Of a stretch of 64,000 bases of DNA, positions 17,071 through 26,223 are shown piece after piece. The first letter of the stretch is position 1. Every line of letters begins with the position of its first letter. The position numbers were made by a program, and so were the translations under genes. This stretch comes from Pirellula sp. (GTDB taxonomy: Bacteria; Planctomycetota; Planctomycetia; Pirellulales; Pirellulaceae): assembly GCA_021300015.1 (NCBI GenBank), contig JAJTFB010000005.1, forward strand, positions 1-64,000, read 5' to 3'. Below the pieces are notes generated by a model. It was given only the letters and a program-made list of their open reading frames with translations, did no database searches and had not been told where the DNA came from.

Positions 17071-18468
17071 TCAAAGAGATTCCAGGGCCGTTTCGATGAT
17101 CTTGCAAGCCATGTCGATGTGGTCATTGGTCGTCACCCCTGGAGGTGGCAGGAAACGCAATCGCGTCGGATTGCTCCCCGCAACAAAACCCATGAGTCCT
17201 AGTTCGTAAAGCTTGCCTAACATCTTGGTGGCTGTTTCGTAAGTTCCATCTCCGGGCGTAAAGGCGATCATCATCCCTTCTCCATAAGGGCCGCTGAGCT
17301 TGCCCGGATACTTCGATGCAAACGCCTCTAGCTTGGAGCGAAAATAACGATGCCGCTGCATGTTCCATCCATCGTCGCCAAAGCAATTGGAATTCTCGAG
17401 ATGCTCCAATACCGCCAATCCGCAACGGATCGCTGCGGTCGCTGCGGTAAAGGTCTGCGAAAGCAACGGTCCCTTGGGCTTGAGCGTCTCGCCGTAAAGC
17501 GTCGCGCAGACTTGAGTGATCTTCCCAAGCGTCACGATGTCGGCAAAGCGATCGAGCCCAAAGTGCTGGAATGCAAAAGGTCGACTCAATCGCGAAAATG
17601 TTTGGACCTCGTCAAAAATGACCAAGATGTTGTGGTCATGGCAGATTTGGCATAACGTTTCAAAGTACTCCGGGGTGCCAGGATAGTAGCCCCCTTCGCC
17701 AGCGACCAGTTCGAGCCACAAGCATGCGTGTTGCTTGGGATATCTTTCGAGCAACTGACGAAGTGTGCGGATCGCTCCTTGGGTCGTCCCTTGCGGATCC
17801 GAAGGATGAAACATCGGCAAATAATCCACATCCAGAGCCTTCGGAACTCCCGTTCGATACGCAGGTCGATCGGTCAACGATGCCAGTGCGATCGAACGAC
17901 CCGCAAAGCAATTGTCGATGCAGATCACTCGTGAGGCCGGCGCTCGATTGTGAAAAGCGATCTTGAGCGAATTCTCATTGGCCATCGCTCCGCTGGTGCT
18001 CAACAAGCAATGGTCGAGCTTGGCACCCTGCAACCGACTAAATGCAATCAGCTTCTCGCACATCCATAGCGACGCCGAATCGTGTTGCAAGTTTCCTTGC
18101 ATGACCGTGTCTTCAAGCGCCGCATCGATCGAAGCGCTGAGCATCTGTGGGTTCGAATGCCCCATCCCATGAACGCCGATCCCGACGATGAAATCCAACT
18201 TGACGCTGCCATCGCCCAACTCGATCAACGGCCCATTGCCCATGCCGCTGGAAATGTAAGGAAAATAAGTCGCTCCGCCACGGGCCTTGGCCAGCCGTTC
18301 CAACTCGGATTTGTACGCTTCGGCCAAACCCGGATTCGGTGGACGCACCTCGGTAATCTTGCTCCGGTGCGACTCAAGCGCTTCGAGCAACAACGAGCGG
18401 GCCTTCTGAACCCGTGGGTCGCGGACCAAATCACCGTAGTGCAGGGGCTGGGGTTCGTGGCTCAACAA
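17071..18468 (-). CDS. Class III PLP-dependent aminotransferase
   Basis: 465 residues. Class III features: LDFIVGIGVHGMGHSNP, LLSTSGAMANENSLKIAF (phosphate-binding loop), VAGEGGYYPGTPEYFE, ILVIFDEVQTFSRL (Asp bonding the PLP nitrogen) and VTLGKITQVC, where the lysine should form the Schiff base. The general type includes acetylornithine, 4-aminobutyrate and lysine 6-aminotransferases; the sequence does not decide between them. No arginine or lysine pathway genes are adjacent. The start appears to be TTG: an AGGTG lies just before two consecutive TTG codons at 18468 and 18465, and no ATG is in frame. Confidence 0.85.
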   Translation of the reverse strand: MLSHEPQPLHYGDLVRDPRVQKARSLLLEALESHRSKITEVRPPNPGLAEAYKSELERLAKARGGATYFPYISSGMGNGPLIELGDGSVKLDFIVGIGVHGMGHSNPQMLSASIDAALEDTVMQGNLQHDSASLWMCEKLIAFSRLQGAKLDHCLLSTSGAMANENSLKIAFHNRAPASRVICIDNCFAGRSIALASLTDRPAYRTGVPKALDVDYLPMFHPSDPQGTTQGAIRTLRQLLERYPKQHACLWLELVAGEGGYYPGTPEYFETLCQICHDHNILVIFDEVQTFSRLSRPFAFQHFGLDRFADIVTLGKITQVCATLYGETLKPKGPLLSQTFTAATAAIRCGLAVLEHLENSNCFGDDGWNMQRHRYFRSKLEAFASKYPGKLSGPYGEGMMIAFTPGDGTYETATKMLGKLYELGLMGFVAGSNPTRLRFLPPPGVTTNDHIDMACKIIETALESL

Positions 18469-18704
18469 GGCACCTATGGAAGATGGAAATCAAAAGGGAA
18501 GAAAGGGGTCGATTGTAAGGGAATGGTCCAAATAACGGTAGATTCCACCCCCCAATACACAGTGGAATCACCGCGAAAGCTTCGACCGAATCTATCGAAA
18601 GCTTGCATTTCTGACGCTGGATTCGGACATGAGGCGAACTACACTTCAATTGACATTCGCTTGGTACACAAGCCCAGAGACTCCCTTCGACACACCAAAG
18701 ACCC

Positions 18705-20711
18705 ATGCTGAACCTTCTGCCCAGCCCTTCCAGGCCCCCAATAACGCGCCAACTTGACCGGAATCCCAACCCGGTTTCTTTTGCCCAAGCGGCCCCAGCT
18801 TTGGTGCGCCTGGCTCTGGTGTTACCGGCTCTGGTGATCCCGGTTCTGGCAGCACTCGTTTTCCTAGAAGCGATTTGCTCCAAGGGAATTGCCCAAGAGG
18901 CCCCGCAAGCCATCCGAGCGACAACCACCCCATGGGTACAAATACCGGCCGGCAGGTTCTTGATGGGCTCGCACGTTTCGGCCAAGCAAGTACTCGACGA
19001 TTTCCGAGAATATCAAACGGACATCGATCAGATCATCGACGAACATCCCCAACACCCCGTCGAGATCACCAAGCCATTCTTGATGGCGAAAACCGAAGTG
19101 ACCGTCGGCCAATTCCGTGCCTTTGTGGAAGCCACCGGCTACAAGACCCGCGCCGAGCTCGACGGCAAGGGTGGTTGGGGATTCGACCCGGTGACCAAGA
19201 GATGCGATCAACGTGACCCTCGCTTCTCCTGGCAACAGACCGGGTATCCGCAAACCGATTCCCATCCTGTGGTCAACGTGACCTGGGAGGATTGCCAAGC
19301 TTACTGCCGCTGGCTCTCGATTCAGGAAAATCGAATCGTTCGCTTACCCACCGAGGCCGAATGGGAATACTCCAATCGAGCAAACACCAACACTTACTAC
19401 AACCTCGGAAATTCCCCCTTGGATGTCTTGGCCCAAGCCCGCACGCTCAAACCCAATCCTAAGACGATTAGTCAAGCGATCCAAAACCTCGTGATCGACC
19501 CGGACGCGCCTCCGTTTCCAGTCCCTGTCGGATCCTATCCCCCCAACGCGATGGGGCTCCACGACATGCACGGCAACGTTTGGGAATGGACCTCCGACTG
19601 GTATGACAAACTCTATTACAGTTACTCACCGGCAAAAGATCCTCAAGGGCCCAAACAGGGGAGCGTCAAGGTCCGCCGGGGGGGCGGCTGGAATTCCTTT
19701 CCTATGTGGGCCCGATCGAGCTTCCGCAACTGGAACGACATCGACACGCGATGCGCTAACCTAGGCTTCCGTGTCGTCGCAGAACTGAGCCCGTTGGAGA
19801 TCAATCAGCACGAAAAAAGTCAATCGGTCAGCTTGCTATTCGTCGGCGATATCATGCTCGATAACGGACCGGGCAATGCGGTCAGCAACGGCAAAGACCC
19901 CTTTGAAAAATGCGCCAAACTCTTGCTCGATGCCGATGTAACGGTCGGTAACCTCGAATGTGTTCTAGGAAAGGGTGGAAAGCAAGTCAACAATACCTAC
20001 ATCTTCCGAGGAGCAAGCGACTCCCCAAAACACCTAAAGAAATACTTTCATGCATTGAGTATAGCGAACAATCATGCGATGGATTTTGGCCCCGATGGCC
20101 TAATCGGTTGCGTCGATGTGCTGACCAAAGCCGATATCGGTTTTTTCGGCGCAGGCCGGGATCTCCAAGCCGCTCGCAGCGGGCTGATGCTCGATGTCAA
20201 AGGGCGAAAAATCGTCCTGCTCGGATACAACGATTTTCGCAAAGAGGACTACCAAGCGACCGAAAATCGGGCGGGCATCATGCCACTGAATTCCGACTGG
20301 GTCATCGAGGATATCCGAACCGCCAAGCAGGCTTGGAATGCCGATATCGTCATTCCGTTTATCCACTGGGGCAACGAGATGAAACACGCGCCGACTCAAG
20401 AGCAACGCACACAAGCCAAGCGTTGGATCGACGCGGGAGCTACTGCCGTCATCGGCGGCCATCCGCACGTGACACAAACGATCGATTCGCATCGCGGAAG
20501 ACCGATCGTTTATAGCCTTGGCAATTTCGTATTCGATTACTATCCGGTCGATCCTGCGATCTGGTATGGCTGGGCAATCCGCCTGACGATCCCGCCTGTT
20601 GGATCACCACTAGGCTCCCAAACGCCAGAGGATGTTTTGATCGACTGGGAAACCATCACCGTCGCCATGGACCCACAAGGCTTACCGTACCCCGTGGACC
20701 CCAACGAATAG
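18705..20711 (+). CDS. FGE-sulfatase-like domain fused to CapA metallophosphatase domain
   Basis: 668 residues. A hydrophobic segment at about 30-58 acts as signal or anchor. Residues about 77-365 form a formylglycine-generating-enzyme fold: WVQIPAGRFLMGS, KTEVTVGQFRAFVEATGYKT, HPVVNVTWEDCQAYCRWLS, RLPTEAEWEYSNRA, GLHDMHGNVWEWTSDWY, VRRGGGWNS and NLGFRVVAE. The active cysteine pair of true FGE (GGSW.C....C) is absent, here WNSFPMWARSS, so it should not oxidise sulfatases. Residues about 375-640 are CapA/PgsA-type: LLFVGDIMLD, VGNLECVLG, LSIANNHAMDFGPDGL, VIPFIHWGNE, AVIGGHPHVTQ and VYSLGNFVFD. CapA relatives act in polyglutamate capsule synthesis or as metallophosphatases. The joint role is unknown. 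Confidence 0.85.
   Translation: MLNLLPSPSRPPITRQLDRNPNPVSFAQAAPALVRLALVLPALVIPVLAALVFLEAICSKGIAQEAPQAIRATTTPWVQIPAGRFLMGSHVSAKQVLDDFREYQTDIDQIIDEHPQHPVEITKPFLMAKTEVTVGQFRAFVEATGYKTRAELDGKGGWGFDPVTKRCDQRDPRFSWQQTGYPQTDSHPVVNVTWEDCQAYCRWLSIQENRIVRLPTEAEWEYSNRANTNTYYNLGNSPLDVLAQARTLKPNPKTISQAIQNLVIDPDAPPFPVPVGSYPPNAMGLHDMHGNVWEWTSDWYDKLYYSYSPAKDPQGPKQGSVKVRRGGGWNSFPMWARSSFRNWNDIDTRCANLGFRVVAELSPLEINQHEKSQSVSLLFVGDIMLDNGPGNAVSNGKDPFEKCAKLLLDADVTVGNLECVLGKGGKQVNNTYIFRGASDSPKHLKKYFHALSIANNHAMDFGPDGLIGCVDVLTKADIGFFGAGRDLQAARSGLMLDVKGRKIVLLGYNDFRKEDYQATENRAGIMPLNSDWVIEDIRTAKQAWNADIVIPFIHWGNEMKHAPTQEQRTQAKRWIDAGATAVIGGHPHVTQTIDSHRGRPIVYSLGNFVFDYYPVDPAIWYGWAIRLTIPPVGSPLGSQTPEDVLIDWETITVAMDPQGLPYPVDPNE
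18795..18854 (+). repeat. Four 15-bp tandem units inside the fusion gene
   Basis: Units start at 18795, 18810, 18825 and 18840, e.g. CTGGCTCTGGTGTTA and CCGGCTCTGGTGATC. They encode the pentapeptide pattern PALVR-LALVL-PALVI-PVLAA, which is the hydrophobic core of the signal/anchor segment. Unit gain or loss would keep the frame and change its length. Confidence 0.65.
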
Positions 20712-20725
20712 ACAGAATCTATTAC

Positions 20726-21349
20726 TTAACGAGCCCACTTCTTTCTCAAGCGTTTCAGTCGACCAAGCAGAAAGACAGATGCAAGCGAGACCGTTGCCAT
20801 CGAAGTCGGTTCCGGAACCGCTCGAAGATTATCGACCCCCAGGTAACTTGGGGCAGCACCATCCATCGCATTCCTAATTGCAAGCTCGATGGTATACGTT
20901 CCGGTGGTGGGGATCGCAAACTCGAAGTTAGTCCAGGACGTTCCCCCATAATCACCTACGGCGCTTACTCGACTCGAAAAAAGGACCGCATCCAATTCGA
21001 CGATCCTGATGTACGCATCGTCGTCGTAGGGCATGTAATCCGTTGTTTTGAAGAAAGCCGATCCGGCCAATCGGTCACCTGCTTTCAAGTTGACGGCCTG
21101 GGAAAGTACGTTGTACGTGTTCGCTAAACTCGACCGCAAGAGCGCAAAAGAGGCGCCATCGGTCGGAGCATAACCCTCAAATTGGGGGACAACCCGGATC
21201 GGATCCCCTGCGAAATCCGTATTCCGTTGGACAGACCAGTTCGCAAGCCCGTTCTCAAAACCACCGTTCTGCACCACCGCAGCGTTCAGATACGTCGATG
21301 CTTGGAGAACAAAAAGAAATACGAAAACCTTTAGTTTAAAAACAGTCAT
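20726..21349 (-). CDS. PEP-CTERM sorting-signal protein
   Basis: 207 residues from the ATG at 21349, preceded by GAGGG at 9 nt; the upstream extension in frame is discarded. There is an N-terminal signal (TVFKLKVFVFLFVLQASTYLNA), then a jelly-roll-like extracellular domain starting VVQNGGFENGLANWSV, as in carbohydrate-binding or DUF642-type modules. The end is VPEPTSMATVSLASVFLLGRLKRLRKK: the PEP motif, hydrophobic helix and basic tail of a PEP-CTERM signal recognised by an exosortase. The mature protein should be surface-exposed or exported with extracellular polysaccharide. It converges on the FGE/CapA fusion gene with a 14-bp gap. Confidence 0.88.
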   Translation of the reverse strand: MTVFKLKVFVFLFVLQASTYLNAAVVQNGGFENGLANWSVQRNTDFAGDPIRVVPQFEGYAPTDGASFALLRSSLANTYNVLSQAVNLKAGDRLAGSAFFKTTDYMPYDDDAYIRIVELDAVLFSSRVSAVGDYGGTSWTNFEFAIPTTGTYTIELAIRNAMDGAAPSYLGVDNLRAVPEPTSMATVSLASVFLLGRLKRLRKKWAR

Positions 21350-21724
21350 CACTTCAAACCCTCTACTTTTTTCGTTACGTGAACCAACCAAAGAACACAA
21401 TCGATAGACACAAACTGCACCTCTTCCCGATTCCTTACCATCGGTTACCGGCGATTGGTCAAGTTCCTGTTTACCGCTCGCCTACTACTCCGTAAAACCT
21501 CCAAGAATGCTTGGATGTTTTTTCTCGATCAGGTTGGTTTTTTGGCCATCCTGCGGTCTATACCAAGGAAAACATTGGTTTTTGGTCCTTCTGGCAACCT
21601 AGAAAAACCTGGATTGGACGTAGCGATTTGTTGCAGAGCGGTAAACGAGGGTGATAGAATCAAGGTCTAGCCAAGACCGATTCCACATCCAGATAGGCCC
21701 GAAGCCTGGGGAAAAAGTTTGTAG
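21350..21724. other. Divergent intergenic gap upstream of sigma factor
   Basis: 375 bp between the PEP-CTERM and ECF sigma genes. It is AT-richer than the flanks and holds two near copies of TTGGTTTTTTGGCC (21534-21547 and 21575-21588) and the promoter candidate at 21631-21660. No gene is supported. Confidence 0.5.
21631..21660 (+). promoter_or_regulatory. Candidate promoter for the ECF sigma/kinase genes
   Basis: TTGCAG (21631-21636), 18-nt spacer, TAGAAT (21655-21660), 64 bp before the start codon. It resembles a housekeeping sigma-70 promoter rather than an ECF one, so autoregulation is not indicated. Confidence 0.4.
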
Positions 21725-22294
21725 ATGACCACTGATTTCGAAAGACTCCAATCTGTACTCAAGGATGCGCAAGCGGGCAATGTTCAGGCGCGTGAGGAGA
21801 TCGGAGCCTGGATGGTGGAAACCGCCCAAATGCACGCCAATTGCTCACTCAGATTCAAAAAGGCCTCTCTGACCGGCTCGTCGTTGACTAGCCATGTGCT
21901 CCTAAAGCTTGTTCGCGGAAATACAATTGAAAACGCTCCGGACATCCCATACCTGATCGCAGCAATCACCCGAGCTTCGCGGGAATTGCTCATCGATCAC
22001 TACAGGAGAGTCGAGAGCCGAAGGAGGCATACCCAAGTTGCCGCTCCATCTGGCCTGCCCTGGTTTGAACAGGTTCTTGAAGAACAAGGGGTCGATCCGA
22101 AGGATCTCGATGAGGCTCTGGCGTTGCTGCAGGAACTCGATCCCCGAAAAGCGTCTGTTATCAATCTTCGCTTTTTCTGCGAGATGTCGACCAACCAAGT
22201 CGCAGAAGCCTTGGGGATTTCTAAGTCTACGGTTGAATCTGATTTGCGGTTAGCTCGCGCTTGGCTATACGGTAAGTTGCGGGGAGGTGAGTGA
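21725..22294 (+). CDS. ECF-type RNA polymerase sigma factor
   Basis: 189 residues. The region 2 equivalent covers about residues 35-95 (LTSHVLLKLVRGN, DIPYLIAAITRASRELLIDHYRRVESRRR), and region 4 is LDPRKASVINLRFFCEMSTNQVAEALGISKSTVESDLRLARAWLYGKL with a clear helix-turn-helix. This is the planctomycete ECF group commonly placed next to protein kinase genes, with no obvious anti-sigma gene. The kinase gene begins 104 bp downstream on the same strand. It directs RNA polymerase to an unknown set of promoters, with kinase phosphorylation the likely control. Confidence 0.9.
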   Translation: MTTDFERLQSVLKDAQAGNVQAREEIGAWMVETAQMHANCSLRFKKASLTGSSLTSHVLLKLVRGNTIENAPDIPYLIAAITRASRELLIDHYRRVESRRRHTQVAAPSGLPWFEQVLEEQGVDPKDLDEALALLQELDPRKASVINLRFFCEMSTNQVAEALGISKSTVESDLRLARAWLYGKLRGGE

Positions 22295-22398
22295 ATCCCA
22301 AACGATCGACGCATCCGAACCCTCTCATGGATCGGCTACTGACACTGCTTTGAACCATACTTCCACTACAAATCGCCAATCTCAAAGGTTCATCATTT

Positions 22399-23601
22399 AT
22401 GCACCGTCCCTCCGACTACGGTCCAGATCAAGTACCGCTTGAGTCCAACGATCCTTTTCTCGACCACCTTAAAGCTCTTTGTCATGGCGAGCAATCCAAG
22501 AATCAGTCGATCGAATCGCTTGTAGCTGCGGCTGAACGGGTTGGTTTTCTAGAAACCAACCAAGATGCCAAATCGTTCGAAGCCCTGCCCATAGATGCCT
22601 CAGCCGATCGTTATACAGCCACGGATCTTAAGGTGCTAAAGGAGGTTGGGGAGTATCAGCTCGGAAAGCGGATCGGTAAAGGTGGCTCGAGCCAAGTGTT
22701 CGAAGCCCTACGTAAAGACTCAAAACGAAGATTCGCCGTCAAAGTATATACCCTTGTCGGAATTGACTCCGTTGATCGATTAGACGTTGAAAGAGAGGCC
22801 CTAATTCGATTGAAACACCCTAATGTCGTTGAATTGTCTGACTTCGGAAAGACAAAAGATGGAATCTACTACCTCGTGATGCCTCTGGTCGAAGGGGTTT
22901 GGATCGATCAATTTGTTCGAAAAAATACCATCGATACACGAGGGGTCGCGAGGCTTTTCGCGAATGTCGCAGATGGGCTACAGCACATTCATGATCGCGG
23001 AATTCTTCATCGCGATCTCAAACCTAGCAATATTCTTGTTACCCCAGAAGGTATCCCCGTTATCACGGATTTTGGTCTAGCGAAACGAATAAGATCGGCC
23101 AGCGACGATTCTCGTACTCTCACTTCGATTACTGCCACAGGCACAATTCTCGGAACGCTCGGCTACATCGCACCCGAGCAAATCGACAGCGATGATGACA
23201 ATACCGATCAAACTATTGATATCTACGGCATAGGAGCTACTCTGTTCAGCGTCCTAACCGGCGAAAAACCGACAGAGGATAAAAACCTGCTCAAAGCCAT
23301 AAGGGAATCTAAAACTCGAAGCACCGTGTTCCCGCCTGAACTCAAACATAAAATCCCACGCGATTTAAGGTCTATCTGCCTTAAATGCTTGGAGGTCTCT
23401 TCCGGCGATCGTTACCAATCCATGGATAGCTTAAAGAAGGATCTTCTCGCGTTTTCAATTGGAAGTCCTGTAAGCTTTTCGAAACCGTCTTTGCTCAATA
23501 GAGGCATTCGATGTATCCAGGAATATCCTCTTACTCTCGGCCTAGCGTCGGCATTGGTCCTGGCTTTAGTTATGTTGTTGGGGTCATTCTTGTTTTTTTA
23601 A
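22399..23601 (+). CDS. Hanks-type Ser/Thr protein kinase ending in a membrane helix
   Basis: 400 residues. Kinase domain about 88-350: GEYQLGKRIGKGGSSQVFEAL (glycine loop), RRFAVKVYTL (Lys near 115), GILHRDLKPSNILV (catalytic loop), ITDFGLAKR (DFG) and GTLGYIAPEQ. The N-terminal 85 residues are acidic with no domain recognised. A single hydrophobic helix (LTLGLASALVLALVMLLGSFLFF, about 378-400) ends exactly at the stop codon. Related planctomycete kinases usually continue past this helix into WD40, TPR or other sensor regions, so this copy either lost its exterior part or works without one. Its partner is probably the upstream ECF sigma factor. Confidence 0.9.
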   Translation: MHRPSDYGPDQVPLESNDPFLDHLKALCHGEQSKNQSIESLVAAAERVGFLETNQDAKSFEALPIDASADRYTATDLKVLKEVGEYQLGKRIGKGGSSQVFEALRKDSKRRFAVKVYTLVGIDSVDRLDVEREALIRLKHPNVVELSDFGKTKDGIYYLVMPLVEGVWIDQFVRKNTIDTRGVARLFANVADGLQHIHDRGILHRDLKPSNILVTPEGIPVITDFGLAKRIRSASDDSRTLTSITATGTILGTLGYIAPEQIDSDDDNTDQTIDIYGIGATLFSVLTGEKPTEDKNLLKAIRESKTRSTVFPPELKHKIPRDLRSICLKCLEVSSGDRYQSMDSLKKDLLAFSIGSPVSFSKPSLLNRGIRCIQEYPLTLGLASALVLALVMLLGSFLFF

Positions 23602-23691
23602 TAGCCAATTTTCAAAACCCATTAATTTAAATGAGTAGAGAAAACTACAGCCGTTTGCTATGGCCTAATATCGAAATGGAATAGTATCGAA

Positions 23692-25434
23692 CTACTCAAC
23701 GGCAAGCTCATAGCAGACCGCTTCCTGCGCGTTGCGCAAGTACAAGCGGTTTGCGACCACGACCGGATGATTCCATGTTTTATCGGACAGCGCAGGAATC
23801 TTACCGAGCTCCTGGTGCTTCTCCGGCGTCGCACGCAGCAGAACCAAATCCCCTTTCTCGCTGACCACCAAAATCAACCCTGAATCGGCAAGCAAGAACG
23901 CTTGGCCCTTCTCGTATCGGCCCCCCTTCCACTTCCTTTTGCCATCCTCGAGCCCGATGCAGGCGAAGATCGCATTGTCAAAACCGTAGATGTTGCCCTC
24001 ATGGACCAATAAGTCATTGAAGTCGGGCTTCATGTCCTTGGACGTCCAGAGCTCCTTTGCCTCTAGCCCATTTGTACCCGAAGTAAACTCGATCAACCGC
24101 GTCCCTGTACCCATACCCGCAGGGATCATGAGCTTGTTGCCATCGATCACCTGAGCCTGCAAGGCTCGGTAGCCCTGGTGCGCAAAGGCATAGTCGTAGA
24201 CGCTCGTGCCCGTCGTAGGGTCCCATAAATGGGCTCCAAGATTCGATAGAAGACACAAGTAATCCCGATCCAAAATCTTGATCAACTGCACGGAACTATA
24301 CGACATCTCGCCGGCTGGCGCACTCCAGGCCAACTGACCATCGTCGATTTTCAATGCGATGACTCCATTATCGGCCTTACCCCCAGCGTGAACGATGACC
24401 GTGCCACTGTGAACACATGGCGAACAAGAAAATCCCCACATAGGTGGCTCGGTCCGACCCGAAACTTCCTTCAAATCCACCTTCCAAACCAAACTGCCAT
24501 CGACCGCATTGAGCCGCACCAAAACCCCCTCGGCTCCCAAAGCATAAATCGAACCATCCGAAAGCGTTGGCGTCCCGCGCGGACCGAGTCCCCCGAGCGA
24601 TTCAAAGAACCGCGACGGCGTTTCAAAATCCCAAATCGGCTCGCCTGTCTTCGCATCGTAACAAGCCACCACCTCGTTCTCCTCACGTTGCTCCTGCGTA
24701 AAGAGCCGATCGGCGCCAACGGCAAACGAACTCCATCCAGGTCCGACCCGTTTGCGCCAGATCTCCTTCGGAGGTAAGGCGGTCCAGTCGTCGCTAAAGC
24801 GAAGCCCCGTTTGTCGCGAGTCTCCCTGAGGACCACGGAATCCCGGCCACGGCGCATGGCGCAGTTCCTCGAGTACCTCCTGAGCATCTCGGGAATCCTT
24901 CGTCGCTAGCTTTTCAGCCTGACGGATCTGAGTAAGCGCTTTTTGCTCCGAGGTCGGGTTCCAACGCCAATCGAAACCAAACGCGAAATTGCCCCAAACT
25001 CCATCCGTACGCAACAACGCCGAATAGCCTGCTGCCAATAACGCCAAACCGATAGCCAGCCAAGTTCGCTCAAGCGTGAGCTTCCGGCCAAAAAGAATAC
25101 AGCCAATTCCAAAACCGGCGATCGCCATCGGAATGGTCATGACAATCAGCAACGCACCCCGCATCGACTCGTGACACACCGCCTGCTCCAGAGCGATCGC
25201 GCCGATCAAACCCACCAATCCAAGCAACCGCTCGAACCAACGAGCTCGACTGGCAACCAACCACCATAGAACGACCAACAACCCAATCAAGAAAGGACCG
25301 AAGGCACTGGCCATCCAAAGGTTCGAAGGCCCATTTGGAATGAGATCCGGAATGAACCGCACCAATAACATCAAAGGCAGAATCAGAATCGGAATCCAAG
25401 TCCGAAGAGGTCGCCACGCGTTAGAAATCTCCAT
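23692..25434 (-). CDS. PQQ-like beta-propeller protein with N-terminal membrane helices
   Basis: 580 residues, start taken as the ATG at 25434 because AAAGG lies 10 nt before it; the TTG at 25443 is too close. About five hydrophobic segments cover residues 12-150. A linker leads to WPGFRGPQGDSRQTG, the usual entry to planctomycete outer-membrane-assembly-like PQQ repeat domains. Blades follow: VVACYDAKTGEPIWDFETPS, GSIYALGAEGVLVRLNAVDGSLVWKVDL, GVIALKIDDGQLAWSA and FACIGLEDGKRKWKGGRY. No dehydrogenase active-site motif was recognised, so binding of PQQ itself is not implied. It is third in a probable operon with kup and the FkbM gene (39-bp gap). Confidence 0.85.
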   Translation of the reverse strand: MEISNAWRPLRTWIPILILPLMLLVRFIPDLIPNGPSNLWMASAFGPFLIGLLVVLWWLVASRARWFERLLGLVGLIGAIALEQAVCHESMRGALLIVMTIPMAIAGFGIGCILFGRKLTLERTWLAIGLALLAAGYSALLRTDGVWGNFAFGFDWRWNPTSEQKALTQIRQAEKLATKDSRDAQEVLEELRHAPWPGFRGPQGDSRQTGLRFSDDWTALPPKEIWRKRVGPGWSSFAVGADRLFTQEQREENEVVACYDAKTGEPIWDFETPSRFFESLGGLGPRGTPTLSDGSIYALGAEGVLVRLNAVDGSLVWKVDLKEVSGRTEPPMWGFSCSPCVHSGTVIVHAGGKADNGVIALKIDDGQLAWSAPAGEMSYSSVQLIKILDRDYLCLLSNLGAHLWDPTTGTSVYDYAFAHQGYRALQAQVIDGNKLMIPAGMGTGTRLIEFTSGTNGLEAKELWTSKDMKPDFNDLLVHEGNIYGFDNAIFACIGLEDGKRKWKGGRYEKGQAFLLADSGLILVVSEKGDLVLLRATPEKHQELGKIPALSDKTWNHPVVVANRLYLRNAQEAVCYELAVE

Positions 25435-25473
25435 CAAACTCAAACCTTTATGATAGGACCGATCCGTCAGCCA

Positions 25474-26217
25474 CTAGAGCCAAGCAAAAGTATCTCCGTT
25501 GTTGACAGCCTGCGTATGATAGCGGCGCTCCTGAAGGAAACGAAGACTCTCGGCATACTCTTGGGGGCTTAAATGCAAATGCTCGTAATAAATGAATTGA
25601 GGCAGACTCGATAAGCTATCGATTTGCTTGATAATCTCAAAGTCAAAGCCCTCGGTATCCGTCGCAAGCAAATCCACTCTCGGAAAGAGATGGCGATTGA
25701 CGATCCGAGCCAAGGGCTCACAAGCGACACGCTCTGCCTCAATCCAACGCTCGATATCCGGTATGCGATCGATGTGGCTGGCAATCACCTCGCGTCGCAC
25801 CGATGCGAGTTGATTGGCCCAATGGGGTAAACCGACGGCCAAGTCGCTGACCTTGTACAGCGTCAAAAAGTTTTCGGACGATTCCGTAGCACTATCTGAA
25901 GAGACTGCAGGTCCGATCGCCGCATGCTCGATCCGAATGCTCGGCCGATCCGCATAGATCGATCGCAAGGTCCTAACACAAGGCCCCTGCGGTTCGATCA
26001 AAATCGATTCCCAAGCAAGACTCTCGACGAGGAACCGATGAAAAGGGTCCGATGTAATCCCATTGTGCGCGCCGACTTGCACAAAATAAAATGGCTCATG
26101 GTCTAACTCCCAATTGCGGATCAACCGCTCAAAAGACTGGGCACGAACCAGCCGGAAACCGAACCGATGGATTGTACGGTGCAAGCGTTTTCGGAGCATA
26201 GAGCGCAACGATGGCAT
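25474..26217 (-). CDS. FkbM-family methyltransferase
   Basis: 247 residues. FYFVQVGAHNGITSDPFHRFL (about 43-63) is the FkbM opening with the SAM-binding GAHNG loop. ESILIEPQGPCVRTLRSIYADRP matches the second strand with its acidic end, and VDLLATDTEGFDFEIIKQID is the conserved late FkbM block. The family methylates hydroxyl groups on secondary metabolites or glycans; substrate unknown. The gene lies 6 bp after kup and 39 bp before the PQQ-propeller gene on the same strand. Confidence 0.88.
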   Translation of the reverse strand: MPSLRSMLRKRLHRTIHRFGFRLVRAQSFERLIRNWELDHEPFYFVQVGAHNGITSDPFHRFLVESLAWESILIEPQGPCVRTLRSIYADRPSIRIEHAAIGPAVSSDSATESSENFLTLYKVSDLAVGLPHWANQLASVRREVIASHIDRIPDIERWIEAERVACEPLARIVNRHLFPRVDLLATDTEGFDFEIIKQIDSLSSLPQFIYYEHLHLSPQEYAESLRFLQERRYHTQAVNNGDTFAWL

Positions 26218-26223
26218 GATCGG

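Noticed and set aside
18651-18655. Promoter with perfect TTGACA before the FGE/CapA gene
   Set aside because: The -35 box at 18650-18655 is perfect, but nothing resembling a -10 box lies 16-18 nt downstream.
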